Below are positions 54,773-64,000 of a DNA stretch of 64,000 bases, piece after piece (within the stretch, counting starts at the first letter, position 1; each line of letters opens with the position of its first letter). This DNA is from Spirosoma aureum (GTDB taxonomy: Bacteria; Bacteroidota; Bacteroidia; Cytophagales; Spirosomataceae), in contig NZ_CP050063.1 of assembly GCF_011604685.1 (NCBI RefSeq), positions 6,179,001-6,243,000 on the forward strand. The letters run 5' to 3'. The notes below the pieces were generated by a model, which saw only the letters and a list, made by a program, of their open reading frames with translations, ran no database searches and was not told where the DNA came from. The position numbers were made by a program, and so were the translations under genes.

Positions 54773-56743
54773 TTAATCAAACAAATACCAATCGACGCCG
54801 AAAGCAAAACTCCGGCGCATGGGGAGAAAATCAGGAGCAACAAAATAACCCGGCTGAAACACCCCCTGATTGACATGAGAAAACTTAACAAACAACCGGG
54901 TTCGGTTGACACGCAGGTTGGCGAAGACATCAGCCAGCACATATCCCTCTACCTGCTTTGTATTCTGAATATAAAATTGCTGAGTGACAGGCATGTAGGC
55001 ATCGGCATAATAGGGCGACTTGTAATGCAGATCAATCCCTACCTGGATGTAGAGTACTTTGGCATACAGCAACTCATACTGAAAGCGGGCATTCATAAAA
55101 AACGGTGGTGTCCGCAAGGCATCGCGCCTTGACTGAACCGTATAATACGCCTGCCCGGATGCCAGGAACTTACCAATTTCAAAGCGATAACCCAGCCCCG
55201 TTCGCAGTACGCTGAATGATCCATTTAACTGCCGGGCTACAGCGGCCGTGTCGAAATAGACGTAATTACTGAGCAAATAATAATCCAGCCCCGGTTGCAA
55301 CTGTAATTTCTTATACCGAAGATTAAGCTTCCCATACGCGTGGTTATAACCTCGCAGGCTGAAGTTATTACGCCAGAAGAAAATATGGCTCTGAAAACGC
55401 TCCTGCAACAGCGTCGGATTGGCAAAAATAGACGAGTAGCCAGCCGTTAGGTACTTGCTCTCAAACTGGCCCTGTAGCCGATACCCACCCCCAACCTGGT
55501 ACTCAGCCTCAGCCGTTACCTGCGATAAACTGTCGGGGAAATAATAGCCTAACCATCCGCCCAGAAACGTTTCGACCCGGCGGGTTTCGTATTCGTTATA
55601 ATTGGTTCGTGCGGTATTATAGCGTGTATACTGACCATATACCCGGCTTCGGAGATAAGCCCGGTAGTTAAACGCCGACTGGCCCCGTTTATAGACTCCC
55701 TTTAGCCCAAACTGGTTTTCGAGTAACCGGAAGCGGGCATCCTGTTCGATACGCGATGTATCGCCCAGAATAGCGGGGTAAAAAGTTTTGTTAATCGCCA
55801 GTGTATCGTCCTGAAAATAGTTTTTATGCCGGTTATAATCGAGTCGATGATACACCTGAAACCCCTGGTCCAGCACGTACTGATGGTAAATATGCCAGTC
55901 ATTCCGAATGTCGCTGCCTTGCGGGTCCGGCAGGTTTAAAGCGCCACCCGTCAATATTGCATCACCGGTGTAAGCATAAATATTTCTCGTTCCGTCGAGA
56001 TTAGTACCTGGCAATACGCCCCCCTGCTCGGAAATAGTATGGTGCATATTTATGAAATGCAGCAGCAGGGTGTATTTGTCATTTTTCGATCGGTAGTTCG
56101 TATGGCCCAGAAATCCCCAGTTTTGCGCCAGCAATTTAGTTGGATCATTCGCGCCACTGGTACCAAATTGCTTCTGGGACGTAAAGCGTTGCAAATTAAA
56201 GCCTACATTCCAGCGGGGCGTTATATTCTGGGAGAAATCAAACCGAAGGATGTTCTGATTATGTCCGCCAAGTGCTAGATACATATCCGTAAACGGCGAC
56301 TTGGTGTCGAAATATTTCACCTGCATCGTTTGATAGGCATACGGCGAAAAAACCGAATAGCCTGTCTGGGCACCTAACTGCTGGGGCACCGATACAAACA
56401 CATCCTTCATGGGTGTACCCAGATTGCCTAAATCCTGAAATTGGTTCTGGCTTCGCTGAACATACAGAAACTGATGAACATTATCCATGGTCGTATCCAT
56501 GGTGTAGAGTTTCTTTCGGTTATTAAAAATATCCTCTTCCAGCATGTAACGGGTCGACTTGGGCCCATAAATGACCTTCGTCGTATCATCGATACCACCA
56601 AAACTAGCACTGGAGGTACTGCCTGGGCGGTTTGACTGGCCAAAACCACCCGGTAGCTGCTGCGTTGTCCCCGGAAACTGCTGCGCCCGAACGGTAAACA
56701 TCAGGCTTATAAAAAAGAAAAGAAAAAGTACGCTTCGATTCAT
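54773..56743 (-). CDS. Putative porin (outer-membrane beta-barrel)
   Basis: From ATG 56743 this is a 656-residue protein with signal peptide MNRSVLFLFFFISLMFTVRA. Downstream come a Gly-rich stretch and repeated amphipathic beta-strands (YNEYETRRVETFLGGWLGYY, FLASGQAYYTVQSRRDALRT). It fits the Bacteroidota putative porin family. The frame is open further to 56929, overlapping lpxK, but a signal peptide fixes the start. It follows lpxK by 52 bases, consistent with an envelope-related operon. Confidence 0.85.
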   Translation of the reverse strand: MNRSVLFLFFFISLMFTVRAQQFPGTTQQLPGGFGQSNRPGSTSSASFGGIDDTTKVIYGPKSTRYMLEEDIFNNRKKLYTMDTTMDNVHQFLYVQRSQNQFQDLGNLGTPMKDVFVSVPQQLGAQTGYSVFSPYAYQTMQVKYFDTKSPFTDMYLALGGHNQNILRFDFSQNITPRWNVGFNLQRFTSQKQFGTSGANDPTKLLAQNWGFLGHTNYRSKNDKYTLLLHFINMHHTISEQGGVLPGTNLDGTRNIYAYTGDAILTGGALNLPDPQGSDIRNDWHIYHQYVLDQGFQVYHRLDYNRHKNYFQDDTLAINKTFYPAILGDTSRIEQDARFRLLENQFGLKGVYKRGQSAFNYRAYLRSRVYGQYTRYNTARTNYNEYETRRVETFLGGWLGYYFPDSLSQVTAEAEYQVGGGYRLQGQFESKYLTAGYSSIFANPTLLQERFQSHIFFWRNNFSLRGYNHAYGKLNLRYKKLQLQPGLDYYLLSNYVYFDTAAVARQLNGSFSVLRTGLGYRFEIGKFLASGQAYYTVQSRRDALRTPPFFMNARFQYELLYAKVLYIQVGIDLHYKSPYYADAYMPVTQQFYIQNTKQVEGYVLADVFANLRVNRTRLFVKFSHVNQGVFQPGYFVAPDFLPMRRSFAFGVDWYLFD

Positions 56744-56795
56744 CAAGTCAAAAGTACGCCAAAACAGCCGGATGCCCGGAATAGAAGGCCATCGA

Positions 56796-57851
56796 TTAAG
56801 TATTTTTAAGGAGAAAACCATCGAGCAGTGCTTCAAATTCGGCTTCATAGCCAGGCAAGAATGCCATTTCGACCGGTAGATAATACATCGGAAGCTCAAG
56901 TCGCTCGTCGGCTGTGAGCAGGGCATCAATCTTTACCCAGTCTTTTTCTGTTGTCAGTAACGAATCATCCGGACTTAGCGTATCGAACAACTGATCGAGA
57001 TCGGTACGGGTATAGGCATAATGATCGGCATAGCGATGATGTTTCTTCATCGAGAACGTTTGCTGAACATAGTCCTCCAGCGGAACAGCATTGGCCAGAC
57101 CCGATACCAAGATCACCGATGAAAGACTGCTTACCGGTTTATTGTCGGCAAATGACATGGGCTGCCCATACTGCAATCTGGCAAAAAACAGGGGCGTATC
57201 TTCACGAATATACGAACGAATATTTGCCCCAATAGCCGCTTGCTCGGTTGCGGACAATGAATCAGGGCACTTGGTTACAATGACCGCATCGGCCCGCTGC
57301 GCCCCATGCCGTCGCTCACGCAAACGGCCCGCCGGAAAAGGATGATCGTTGTAAAAAAGCCTGCTATAATCGGTTAGCATCAGATTCAGATTTGGCCGAA
57401 CCGCCCGGTGCTGAAAGGCATCGTCCAGCAGGATATGTTTCGTTTCAGGATATGTTTCCAGAATCTGCCGGATTGCTTCAGCCCTCCGTTCGCCAACGAA
57501 AATCCGTGCCCGGTGTTTGAATTTTCGGTATAACTGTAACGGCTCATCGCCGATGGTTTCGGCCGTATCGAGATCAGTAGCTACCCGAAAGCCTTTTGTG
57601 CGCCGACCGTAACCTCGGCTCAAAGTGGCCACCTCAGGGAGTAAAATTGAGCCTGGGGTCAGATGCCGTTTAATCAAATATTCAATCATGGGAGTTTTTC
57701 CTGTACCGCCAACGGTAAGGTTCCCAACCGCGATTACACAGGAACTGGATTCATAACTTGAATATAATTTCCTATCATACAACCAATTACGGATATCGGT
57801 AATTAACCCATAGATTCGGCTAAATGGCAGGAGTAGTATAAGAGTGACCAA
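56796..57851 (-). CDS. lpxK: Tetraacyldisaccharide 4'-kinase
   Basis: This is a 351-residue LpxK, the inner-membrane kinase that adds the 4'-phosphate in lipid A synthesis. An N-terminal membrane segment precedes LLLPFSRIYGLITDIRNWLY, and the P-loop reads GGTGKTP (48-54) in the family motif VGNLTVGGTGKTP. Later features are LLDDAFQHR and VTKCPDS. The best start is a TTG at 57851; no ATG or GTG lies in frame between it and the upstream region. Confidence 0.93.
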   Translation of the reverse strand: MVTLILLLPFSRIYGLITDIRNWLYDRKLYSSYESSSCVIAVGNLTVGGTGKTPMIEYLIKRHLTPGSILLPEVATLSRGYGRRTKGFRVATDLDTAETIGDEPLQLYRKFKHRARIFVGERRAEAIRQILETYPETKHILLDDAFQHRAVRPNLNLMLTDYSRLFYNDHPFPAGRLRERRHGAQRADAVIVTKCPDSLSATEQAAIGANIRSYIREDTPLFFARLQYGQPMSFADNKPVSSLSSVILVSGLANAVPLEDYVQQTFSMKKHHRYADHYAYTRTDLDQLFDTLSPDDSLLTTEKDWVKIDALLTADERLELPMYYLPVEMAFLPGYEAEFEALLDGFLLKNT

Positions 57852-57944
57852 TTGCTTCGCTAATAATTTCGTAACATTGACTTTATTGAGCAGCCAAAAG
57901 TAGTACTTTTAGGATTGTGAACCCCCGCCATACCGTCTGGTACA

Positions 57945-59051
57945 ATGAGTCTCAGAGCCGACTACCTGAAATACAGCTTGCATTTTCGTTTCGAAGCGGG
58001 TACGTCGCGTGGTATTCTTACGGAAAAAACATCCTATATTATTCGGCTAACCGACGATGAAGATCCCTCGGTTATTGGTTATGGCGAGTGCGGTCCGCTA
58101 AAAGGGTTGAGCTACGATGACCGCCCGGATTTTGAGGAGCAGTTGTCCCTGAACTGCCAGGAATTTAACGACCTCGATCTGCAGTTGTTTAGCTGGAATG
58201 TCTCCATTGTTCTAAACCAACTGATCAGCCCTCAATTTCCTAGTATACTTTTTGGTTTTGAAACCGCCATGCTCGATTTTCTGGCTGGTGGCCGACGGAT
58301 CATTCACGAAACCGAATTCACAAATGGGCATCGCACTCTGCCGATCAATGGGTTAATCTGGATGGGTAGCCCGGAATTCATGCGCCAGCAAATCGATGAT
58401 AAATTGCGGGACGGTTACACCACACTCAAGTTAAAAATTGGCGCGATCGATTTCGAACAGGAATGTGACCTTCTGGCCATGATTCGGGAGCGATTTACAC
58501 CCGAACAGATTACGCTGCGTGTTGATGCCAATGGCGCGTTCAGCCCCGACGACGCGATGAAAAAGCTTGAACGGCTAGCAAGCTATGGTTTGCATTCTAT
58601 TGAACAGCCCATTCGGGCCGGCCAACCAGATCTCATGGCCGAACTCTGCCGTAATTCGCCCCTACCGATTGCCCTCGATGAAGAACTCATCGGCCAGATG
58701 GAGTATGTTCACAAATTTCGGTTGCTAAAAAAAATACAACCGCAGTTTATCATTCTTAAACCAACCTTGCTGGGTGGGCTGCGTCATTGCGACGAATGGG
58801 TCGAGGTGGCCGGTCGGCTTAATATTGGCTGGTGGCTAACATCGGCATTGGAATCGAATATTGGCCTGAATGCGATTGCTCAATATACGGCCCAGTTTAA
58901 AAACCTCATTCCGCAGGGTTTGGGAACCGGGCAACTTTACTTCAATAACGTCGACAGCCCCCTCGCAATTGAGCATGGTCACTTACGCTATGATCCTGCT
59001 CAACCCTGGGATTTCACTCAATTGGCCAACAGCAGCATGCAATCACGGTAA
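57945..59051 (+). CDS. menC: o-Succinylbenzoate synthase
   Basis: This is a 368-residue enolase-superfamily enzyme. Active-site residues are K162/K164 (LKLKIG), metal ligands D194 (VDANGAF), E220 (SIEQPI) and D245 (ALDEEL), and K272 (ILKPTLLGG). It dehydrates SHCHC to o-succinylbenzoate in menaquinone synthesis. Related dipeptide epimerases share the fold, but the SALESNIGLNAIAQ end and GFETAMLDF fit MenC. Its last nine bases overlap the converging AraC gene. Confidence 0.9.
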   Translation: MSLRADYLKYSLHFRFEAGTSRGILTEKTSYIIRLTDDEDPSVIGYGECGPLKGLSYDDRPDFEEQLSLNCQEFNDLDLQLFSWNVSIVLNQLISPQFPSILFGFETAMLDFLAGGRRIIHETEFTNGHRTLPINGLIWMGSPEFMRQQIDDKLRDGYTTLKLKIGAIDFEQECDLLAMIRERFTPEQITLRVDANGAFSPDDAMKKLERLASYGLHSIEQPIRAGQPDLMAELCRNSPLPIALDEELIGQMEYVHKFRLLKKIQPQFIILKPTLLGGLRHCDEWVEVAGRLNIGWWLTSALESNIGLNAIAQYTAQFKNLIPQGLGTGQLYFNNVDSPLAIEHGHLRYDPAQPWDFTQLANSSMQSR

Positions 59052-59894
59052 CGCATAGGGGGCACAATACAACCGCTCATTGCCCAACTCATGAAGGAGG
59101 TGCGTAGGTGATTGTCCAACAAAATGCGCAAAATCATGAATCAGGTGGCTTTGGTCATAATAGCCATTTCGTTCAACAAAATCATACCAGTCGGGTTGAA
59201 GCCGGGAAGTTGTCTGAAGTTCGTTTAGTACCCGCTGAAAACGCACAAAGCGCGCAAACTCTTTCGGTGAGAATCCAACGTATTTCTGAAATCGAAGCTG
59301 CGCCGTCCGCTCCGAAATCCGTTGCTCGTTAGCCATCAGTTTGACTGGATTCAGGTGCAGTTGCTTCTGACACAAGGTGATGAGATCAGCCACATGGTTC
59401 AGGGAATTATCCCCAGTCTTCAGATAGGGGTCGGCAAATTTGCCGACAATTGCTACCCGATCCTGATGATCAGCGGCCTCCATCAATTGCTCCCAAAGTA
59501 AGTTGAAGCATTTTTTAACCAATAGATCGTCGGGATGGATCACGTGACCGTTAAGCTCCTGAACGGGCAGGTTAAAAAACCGATAGAATCCATCAAAAGA
59601 AAAATTGACAGACAGCATATCTGCCCCTGCTTCGCTCTGGAAGCGTATTGCCTGTTTTATGGGCCCTATGATAGCAACCCGATTCAGGGTAAACGACGAA
59701 TTCTGATTTGAACCGACCTGCATTGTATGAGGCCGCCCGAAATTAAAGATAATACTAGCCTGAAAATTCGGCAGCAAAACGCGCTCTACCGGCTGCTCGA
59801 TTCCCGACCAGAATGAATAGATGTGCCGAATTGCCGACCGTACACCAGCGGCTGGTCGGGCATACAGTTCAAGTTGATTGCTCTGCTGATCCAT
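59043..59894 (-). CDS. AraC-family transcriptional regulator
   Basis: This is a 283-residue protein. An N-terminal sensor-like domain (to about 180) precedes a C-terminal double HTH, with NEQRISERTAQLRFQKYVGF in the first and YYDQSHLIHDFAHFVGQSP in the second. The Q-S-P/T-H-L pattern is typical of AraC members. The effector and targets are unknown. It converges on menC with a nine-base overlap. Confidence 0.88.
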   Translation of the reverse strand: MDQQSNQLELYARPAAGVRSAIRHIYSFWSGIEQPVERVLLPNFQASIIFNFGRPHTMQVGSNQNSSFTLNRVAIIGPIKQAIRFQSEAGADMLSVNFSFDGFYRFFNLPVQELNGHVIHPDDLLVKKCFNLLWEQLMEAADHQDRVAIVGKFADPYLKTGDNSLNHVADLITLCQKQLHLNPVKLMANEQRISERTAQLRFQKYVGFSPKEFARFVRFQRVLNELQTTSRLQPDWYDFVERNGYYDQSHLIHDFAHFVGQSPTHLLHELGNERLYCAPYALP

Positions 59895-59923
59895 TCACTA
59901 AGTCGTCAGTAGGTACTTGGCAG

Positions 59924-59966
59924 CGTTCAGGCTTTGGGAAGCAGTTTGCCTACCAAAGCCTGAACG
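59924..59966. other. Perfect hairpin between hemF and the AraC gene
   Basis: CGTTCAGGCTTTGG (59924-59937) pairs perfectly with 59953-59966 around a 15-base loop. It lies just after the hemF stop on the minus strand, but no T run follows, so it may be a weak terminator or an mRNA 3'-end structure. Confidence 0.6.
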
Positions 59967-59973
59967 TTCAACA

Positions 59974-60885
59974 TCAGGCCCAGTCCACACCTTTCCGCAA
60001 CCAGTTCAGCGTATCTTCTTCGCGACTACCGGATTCCGGACGAAAATCATAGGTCCAGTTCGCCTGGGGCGGCATACTCATCAAGATAGACTCCGTACGA
60101 CCATTGGTTTCAAGGCCAAATTTAGTACCCCGGTCCCAGACCAGATTGAACTCCACATAACGTCCACGACGCAGCAACTGCCATTGCTTTTCGCGATCGC
60201 CAAATGATAGATCGCGATTCTGGTGCATGAAGTGCGTGTAGATAGGTGCAAACGCATTTCCGACATCCTGTACGAATGCAAAGAGATCTGCTTTATGTGC
60301 AGCATCGACTGGCTTTAGGTAATCGAAGAAAATACCCCCGATTCCTCGCGTTTCCTGCCGATGCGGAATATAAAAGTAATCGTCAGCCCAGGTTTTAAAT
60401 TTGGGGTAATAAGTCTCATCATGCCGATCACACACCATTTTCAGGTTTTTATGAAACCAGCGCGCATCTTCTTCAACAACATAATGAGGAGTCAGGTCGA
60501 TGCCTCCGCCAAACCAGCTTTGTCCGCTACTCATCTCAAAATACCGGACATTCATGTGAATGATCGGCACCATCGGATTGCGTGGGTGGAGTACAATTGA
60601 AACGCCTGTAGCATAAAACTCGGCTGGTTCGGTCAGGTTCAGTGAACGCAATGTGGCTTCGGTTGCCTCACCATGGACTGCCGAAAAGCCAACACCTCCT
60701 TTTTCAATGACGGCCCCGTCTACTATCGTTCGCGAGCGCCCTCCGCCCCCACCCGGCCGCTCCCAGGCATCGGTCCGAAACTGGCCTGTACCATCGGCTA
60801 CCTCCAGCGACTGGCAAATCCGGTCCTGCAGGTCGGCAAAAAAAGCGGTAATCGTATCTTTCGTAATAAATTGTTCCGACGTCAT
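59974..60885 (-). CDS. hemF: Oxygen-dependent coproporphyrinogen III oxidase
   Basis: This 303-residue HemF converts coproporphyrinogen III to protoporphyrinogen IX with O2 in haem synthesis. Signature stretches are ERPGGGGGRSRTIVDG, NPMVPIIHMNVRYFE, WFGGGIDLTPHY and RGIGGIFFDYLKP, and RYVEFNLVWDRGTKFGLETNG near the active site. It follows the AlbA_2 gene by 24 bases on the same strand. Confidence 0.96.
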   Translation of the reverse strand: MTSEQFITKDTITAFFADLQDRICQSLEVADGTGQFRTDAWERPGGGGGRSRTIVDGAVIEKGGVGFSAVHGEATEATLRSLNLTEPAEFYATGVSIVLHPRNPMVPIIHMNVRYFEMSSGQSWFGGGIDLTPHYVVEEDARWFHKNLKMVCDRHDETYYPKFKTWADDYFYIPHRQETRGIGGIFFDYLKPVDAAHKADLFAFVQDVGNAFAPIYTHFMHQNRDLSFGDREKQWQLLRRGRYVEFNLVWDRGTKFGLETNGRTESILMSMPPQANWTYDFRPESGSREEDTLNWLRKGVDWA

Positions 60886-60909
60886 AATGCACGCAAAGAT
60901 ACAACACGA

Positions 60910-61539
60910 TTATTCGGCGAGCTTCAATGCATAACGCACCGGTCGTGGTTTATCAATCATAAGCAACAATCCCTGAACAGCTAACAGGCGTAACATTTTA
61001 CCCGCCCGATAATCCGAGATGTTAATTAGTTTGGCAAACCGTTCAGGAGTAACATACTCATTTTTCCGAAGGTATTGAATTAATGTCCGCGTCATAGGCG
61101 ATTTCACTAATTCATGGACATCGGCCTTTTCCTTCGTAATAATCAGCTTGTTGGTAGGAACCGACTTATCTTTTGCCCTGACATATATGGTTCGCTGCCC
61201 CGATTCGTCGACAGCATAATGGGGCTTTTCTGTACTCTCAGCCACATGAACGACCAGTACGATCCGACCATCGGGCGTTAACGTTTCGTAACTAACCGTT
61301 AAAGCCGGTTCGACGAACTGATCCGTCGCATCTTCAATTTTATGGACTTCCCGAAACTCGGAGGGGACACCGACAATTTTCCCATTATCGGCAACGCCTA
61401 TCAATAAGGTACCACCCGACGTATTGGCAAAAGCAGCCAGTGTTCTGGCAATACGGTTTGCCGATGAGATCGAGCGTTTAAATTCTAAACGAGTGTTTTC
61501 ACCCTGTGTAATCAGATCGTCGAGGTTGTTTCGAGTCAT
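60910..61539 (-). CDS. AlbA_2/Schlafen-like putative transcriptional regulator
   Basis: This is a 209-residue protein with an AlbA_2 domain (residues 8-120): QGENTRLEFKRSISSANRIA, then FANTSGGTLLIGVADNGKI. A helical C-terminal part (about 135-200) looks like a winged helix. Members bind nucleic acids or ATP and are called putative regulators or helicase-like proteins, but roles are mostly unproved. It lies directly upstream of hemF and could control haem genes, though only location suggests that. Confidence 0.8.
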   Translation of the reverse strand: MTRNNLDDLITQGENTRLEFKRSISSANRIARTLAAFANTSGGTLLIGVADNGKIVGVPSEFREVHKIEDATDQFVEPALTVSYETLTPDGRIVLVVHVAESTEKPHYAVDESGQRTIYVRAKDKSVPTNKLIITKEKADVHELVKSPMTRTLIQYLRKNEYVTPERFAKLINISDYRAGKMLRLLAVQGLLLMIDKPRPVRYALKLAE

Positions 61540-61758
61540 AACTGGATAACAAGAAAATCAACGATTTGTCCATTCCACTCGCCTACTCTACATTCAATCA
61601 TAGTTTATTGGTATAAATTAGTTAATACAACCCCTTCGTCCAGGCAACATTGCTGTTGCTTATTCCCTAACAGAAGCAGTCCTTCTGTTCCCAGATGAAA
61701 TTAGGAAAATTTCAATAAAAACAGGAAACATGCTTAACTAATTTATTTGCCGAACGAA

Positions 61759-61980
61759 TTAACCTATTCGAACAAAGTGCTTCATGCAGGCATAGCAGAC
61801 ATATCCTTTGCTTGACAGGAAGAACAATAAAGTTTTAAAGATGATTGGGCGGGTTGTCCGATCTAAGGCAGTGGCTTTTTTGCAAACTGGACACTGGCTT
61901 CTAAATGTAACCCGGTAATAAACAAGATTGACTAATATAAAGACAACCAGTAGAATACCTATCAAGATAAGAAGTTTCAT
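61759..61980 (-). CDS. Small membrane protein with two CxxC pairs
   Basis: This is a 73-residue protein with an N-terminal membrane segment (LLILIGILLVVFILVNLVYY) and two cysteine pairs, CPVC and CYAC. These suggest a zinc-ribbon-like fold on one side of the membrane. No family is recognised and the neighbours give no clue. Confidence 0.6.
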   Translation of the reverse strand: MKLLILIGILLVVFILVNLVYYRVTFRSQCPVCKKATALDRTTRPIIFKTLLFFLSSKGYVCYACMKHFVRIG

Positions 61981-62183
61981 AGTAGGGATTATAAGAGACC
62001 GGTAATAACGTAAAGTTATCGTACGGGACCTATTTATTTATCATACCTACTTATTGAATATATTAAATTTACTATTAGGAATTAACAATAAACAAAATAC
62101 CAATTTATGATATAAATATTACATTTTATATACGGGCCAAAACACGAAATGGGATTGATCCGGTTGTTCGTTTCGGTTTATTC

Positions 62184-62216
62184 ACTCCCCCATAAGCGGC
62201 ATGGCTACGGGGGAGT
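62184..62216. other. GC-rich hairpin downstream of the AT-hook-like gene
   Basis: ACTCCCCC (62184-62191) pairs with GGGGGAGT (62209-62216) over a 17-base loop. It lies 50 bases beyond the stop of the 62267 gene. The lack of a T run on either side makes terminator function uncertain. Confidence 0.5.
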
Positions 62217-62266
62217 CTAGCATATGCTATATACAGTTACAAATTCACCTTGTTATAACCAGACTA

Positions 62267-62740
62267 CTATTCAGCAGCCTTGTTCTGAGGTTTGCGACCA
62301 CGTGGTTTTCCTGTATAAGCTGGCTTGGGAGCCTGATCGTTTAGCAGTAATTCATAACCTACGACCCCATCCTCGTAATCGAATGGTTTGATTGTAAAAA
62401 CGTATTTCGAATCTGCGTAATCGATTCCGCTTTTCTGCAAAATAACAGGTAGTGAAACGCTGTAACTTTTAGCAGCTTTTTCCAGTTCAAATGCACCTTC
62501 CTGACCATCAGTAGCAGGAATAACATAAAGCGACTTTATTTTTCGCTTTCCTTCCTGAACACCTACTTTAAACTTGGTATTTTCGGGATCGAAAGCTAAT
62601 TGTGCTACGGATTTGGCTGGAAAAACAAGCTTACCTGCCGAAGAAATATAGCCCGTGACAGGCGCCGATTTTTTAGCCTTTTTCTCCTTAGGTTTATTAT
62701 TTTCCAGCGGAGAGAAGAACCGAATTTGCGTTGCTTTCAT
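62267..62740 (-). CDS. Basic protein with AT-hook-like C-terminus, unknown function
   Basis: This is a 157-residue soluble protein. The N-terminal 30 residues are Lys-rich (PKEKKAKKSAP); a beta-rich middle follows (GYISSAGKLVFPAKSVAQLA, KFKVGVQEGKRKIKSLYV). The end, KPRGRKPQNK, contains an AT-hook-like PRGRKP. DNA binding is a reasonable inference but is not proved. The flanks are AT-rich and gene-free. Confidence 0.7.
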   Translation of the reverse strand: MKATQIRFFSPLENNKPKEKKAKKSAPVTGYISSAGKLVFPAKSVAQLAFDPENTKFKVGVQEGKRKIKSLYVIPATDGQEGAFELEKAAKSYSVSLPVILQKSGIDYADSKYVFTIKPFDYEDGVVGYELLLNDQAPKPAYTGKPRGRKPQNKAAE

Positions 62741-63492
62741 GAAGACAGTCTGTTTTATATGAGTATAATGAAACCCAAGTGCGAATATACTGTGTCTATT
62801 TATATATTAATATCTCAGGTTATCAATTATAGAAAATATTTGATACGATGAAGACTATAATCATTGATTCGGACACAAAAAAAACTTAATCAATTTAATA
62901 TATAAAAATAGATTTATGGTTTTAGTCATAAATAATAAATCGAATTTAAGTCAATCCATTTCCGTTTGGAAATTAAAAAAAGACTATACCTTGTCTCTCC
63001 AGCACTCAAATCACGTATAAATTTCAATACTTTGGCCGAAATACCGCAAGTGAAATATACCAAATTAACTAGTATTACTTCATTACATAATGTCTAGAAT
63101 CCACTCTTGCCAGTGTAAGCCAAACAGTAGTACATCATATTTTGGCGGATGGATTTTCTTATTTACCAACCAGATAGAAACATTAGCAATTATTAGCTAT
63201 TTGAATAGACAGTGCTTAAACAACGGTGACATAATTCACTAATTCCTGCTTCAGCTTTTAAGTGATAATCTAATTTATTGTTTTCGTATCATAAGTCACT
63301 ATGCGCCCCTACTTATTGAATGATGCGGCAAAAAGGTGAAGTTCATAAAGGAAATTTTAATGACCTTGCTGAAAAAATAGTATTTAATCAAAAGCAACTT
63401 GCCGTTAAATTATAACTTTTACTAACAATGGTTTCTATTTTTTATCAGCCAAATTGACGCCAATTTTTAAATCAATTTTAATTAATATTTGA
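62741..63492. other. AT-rich gene-free stretch
   Basis: About 750 bases without a believable coding frame on either strand. Composition is markedly more AT-rich than the neighbouring genes. I see no tRNA-like fold, inverted repeat or phage-type motif here. Confidence 0.6.
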
Positions 63493-64000
63493 TTAACTGA
63501 CAAAATTGTCATCTGCATTATCTACCGGCATTTGTGAAATACAAAATTGATGTCGTTCCTGATTTACATGATAAGTTACATCTAAGCCATAACTATCACA
63601 GATTTGCTTGACAATTGACAAACCTAGCCCTATTGAGTCTGTTCCTGTACCCTCTTTCTTAAATCGCTCGAAAAGACGCTCAGGTGCTGAGATAAGCGGG
63701 CCGCCAGTATTTCTCAGATAGAGCCTTTCTTTAGTAGAATCCAACTCAATAGAACCCCCTGGCTGATTATGTTTAATCGCATTGTTTACCAGGTTTGTTA
63801 CCAGAATATCGGCTAAAGCAACCGGTAATATAACCTCAAAGGATATCGACTGATGAACATGAATAGAAAGTTCTTTAAAAGTTAATACCTCTTCCATATC
63901 CTGCAATTTCTCCATAAAAAGTTGCGATAGATTAACACGCTGAACGTCCTGAAACTGGTGATTTTCTATTTTCGCCAACAACAGTAGTCCCTGATTCAAT
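63493..64000 (-). CDS. Sensor histidine kinase, C-terminal part (cut by window)
   Basis: The frame is open through the end of the window, so the start is missing (the TTG near 63999 is internal). The visible 168 residues end a kinase: LLLLAKIEN follows the dimerisation helix, then the ATP-binding domain with N box NLVNNAIKHN, the F box region and G2 box GLGLSIVKQI. The phospho-accepting histidine lies outside. No response regulator is present at this side. Confidence 0.9.
   Translation of the reverse strand, partial: LNQGLLLLAKIENHQFQDVQRVNLSQLFMEKLQDMEEVLTFKELSIHVHQSISFEVILPVALADILVTNLVNNAIKHNQPGGSIELDSTKERLYLRNTGGPLISAPERLFERFKKEGTGTDSIGLGLSIVKQICDSYGLDVTYHVNQERHQFCISQMPVDNADDNFVS

Noticed and set aside
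62741..63492. Possible CRISPR array or phage attachment region
   Set aside because: No regularly spaced direct repeats, no integrase gene and no tRNA were seen.

Overview
The window is chromosomal DNA from a Bacteroidota bacterium, most likely order Cytophagales and close to Spirosoma. The evidence is the gene content: a T9SS-type C-terminal sorting domain, gliding protein GldC, a SusC/SusD pair, a type III and a eukaryotic-type glutamine synthetase, the long Bacteroidota form of IspG, and TAnnTTTG-type promoter boxes. The genus is inferred from overall resemblance, not from a search. I saw no rRNA, tRNA or CRISPR array.

Layout. 1-17 kb is mostly housekeeping: the 3' end of a repeat-containing secreted protein, ispG, a small-protein/MmcQ pair, a TPR protein, a thioredoxin-fold protein, gldC, an ArsC-like reductase, a truncated haemoglobin, DUF4197, cinA, a 2-oxoacid dehydrogenase E2, a deoxynucleotidase, a desaturase, rsmE/DUF4159, and a MoxR ATPase with a VWA partner. 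17-32 kb is accessory: a cytochrome peroxidase remnant, an SDR, an outer-membrane protein, a three-gene unit (vanadium haloperoxidase, FG-GAP/ASPIC protein, cytochrome/copper monooxygenase-like protein), then SusD and SusC facing a divergent ROK regulator. 32-42 kb has glutamine synthetase III and glutamine synthetase II on either side of a rearranged module. 42-49 kb is a phospholipase C/ethanolamine permease/EutB/EutC cluster. 49-64 kb holds mtaB, a VOC protein, a serine hydrolase, a GMC oxidoreductase with its small subunit, a putative porin, lpxK, menC, an AraC regulator, hemF, an AlbA_2 protein, small unknowns and the end of a histidine kinase.

The most unusual region is 34.3-41.1 kb. 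Three paralogous small lipoprotein genes are each followed 35-40 bases later by the start of an M4-metalloprotease-like gene. Only one protease copy is long, and it has a TGA codon inside its signal peptide and an IS3-family element two bases upstream of its ATG. The other two copies end after 54 and 84 codons, and one of them also carries a one-base frameshift in a T run. The module lies between two nearly identical terminators in direct orientation, which suggests that it was inserted between, or can be lost from between, the two glutamine synthetase genes.

Other structured DNA not explained by genes: two long 3'-end hairpins (after the E2 and ROK genes) with similar outlines but different, internally compensated stems; a 60-base palindrome at 42.6 kb and a hairpin in the mtaB leader that share a short core; and a repeat-like stretch encoding part of the E2 linker.
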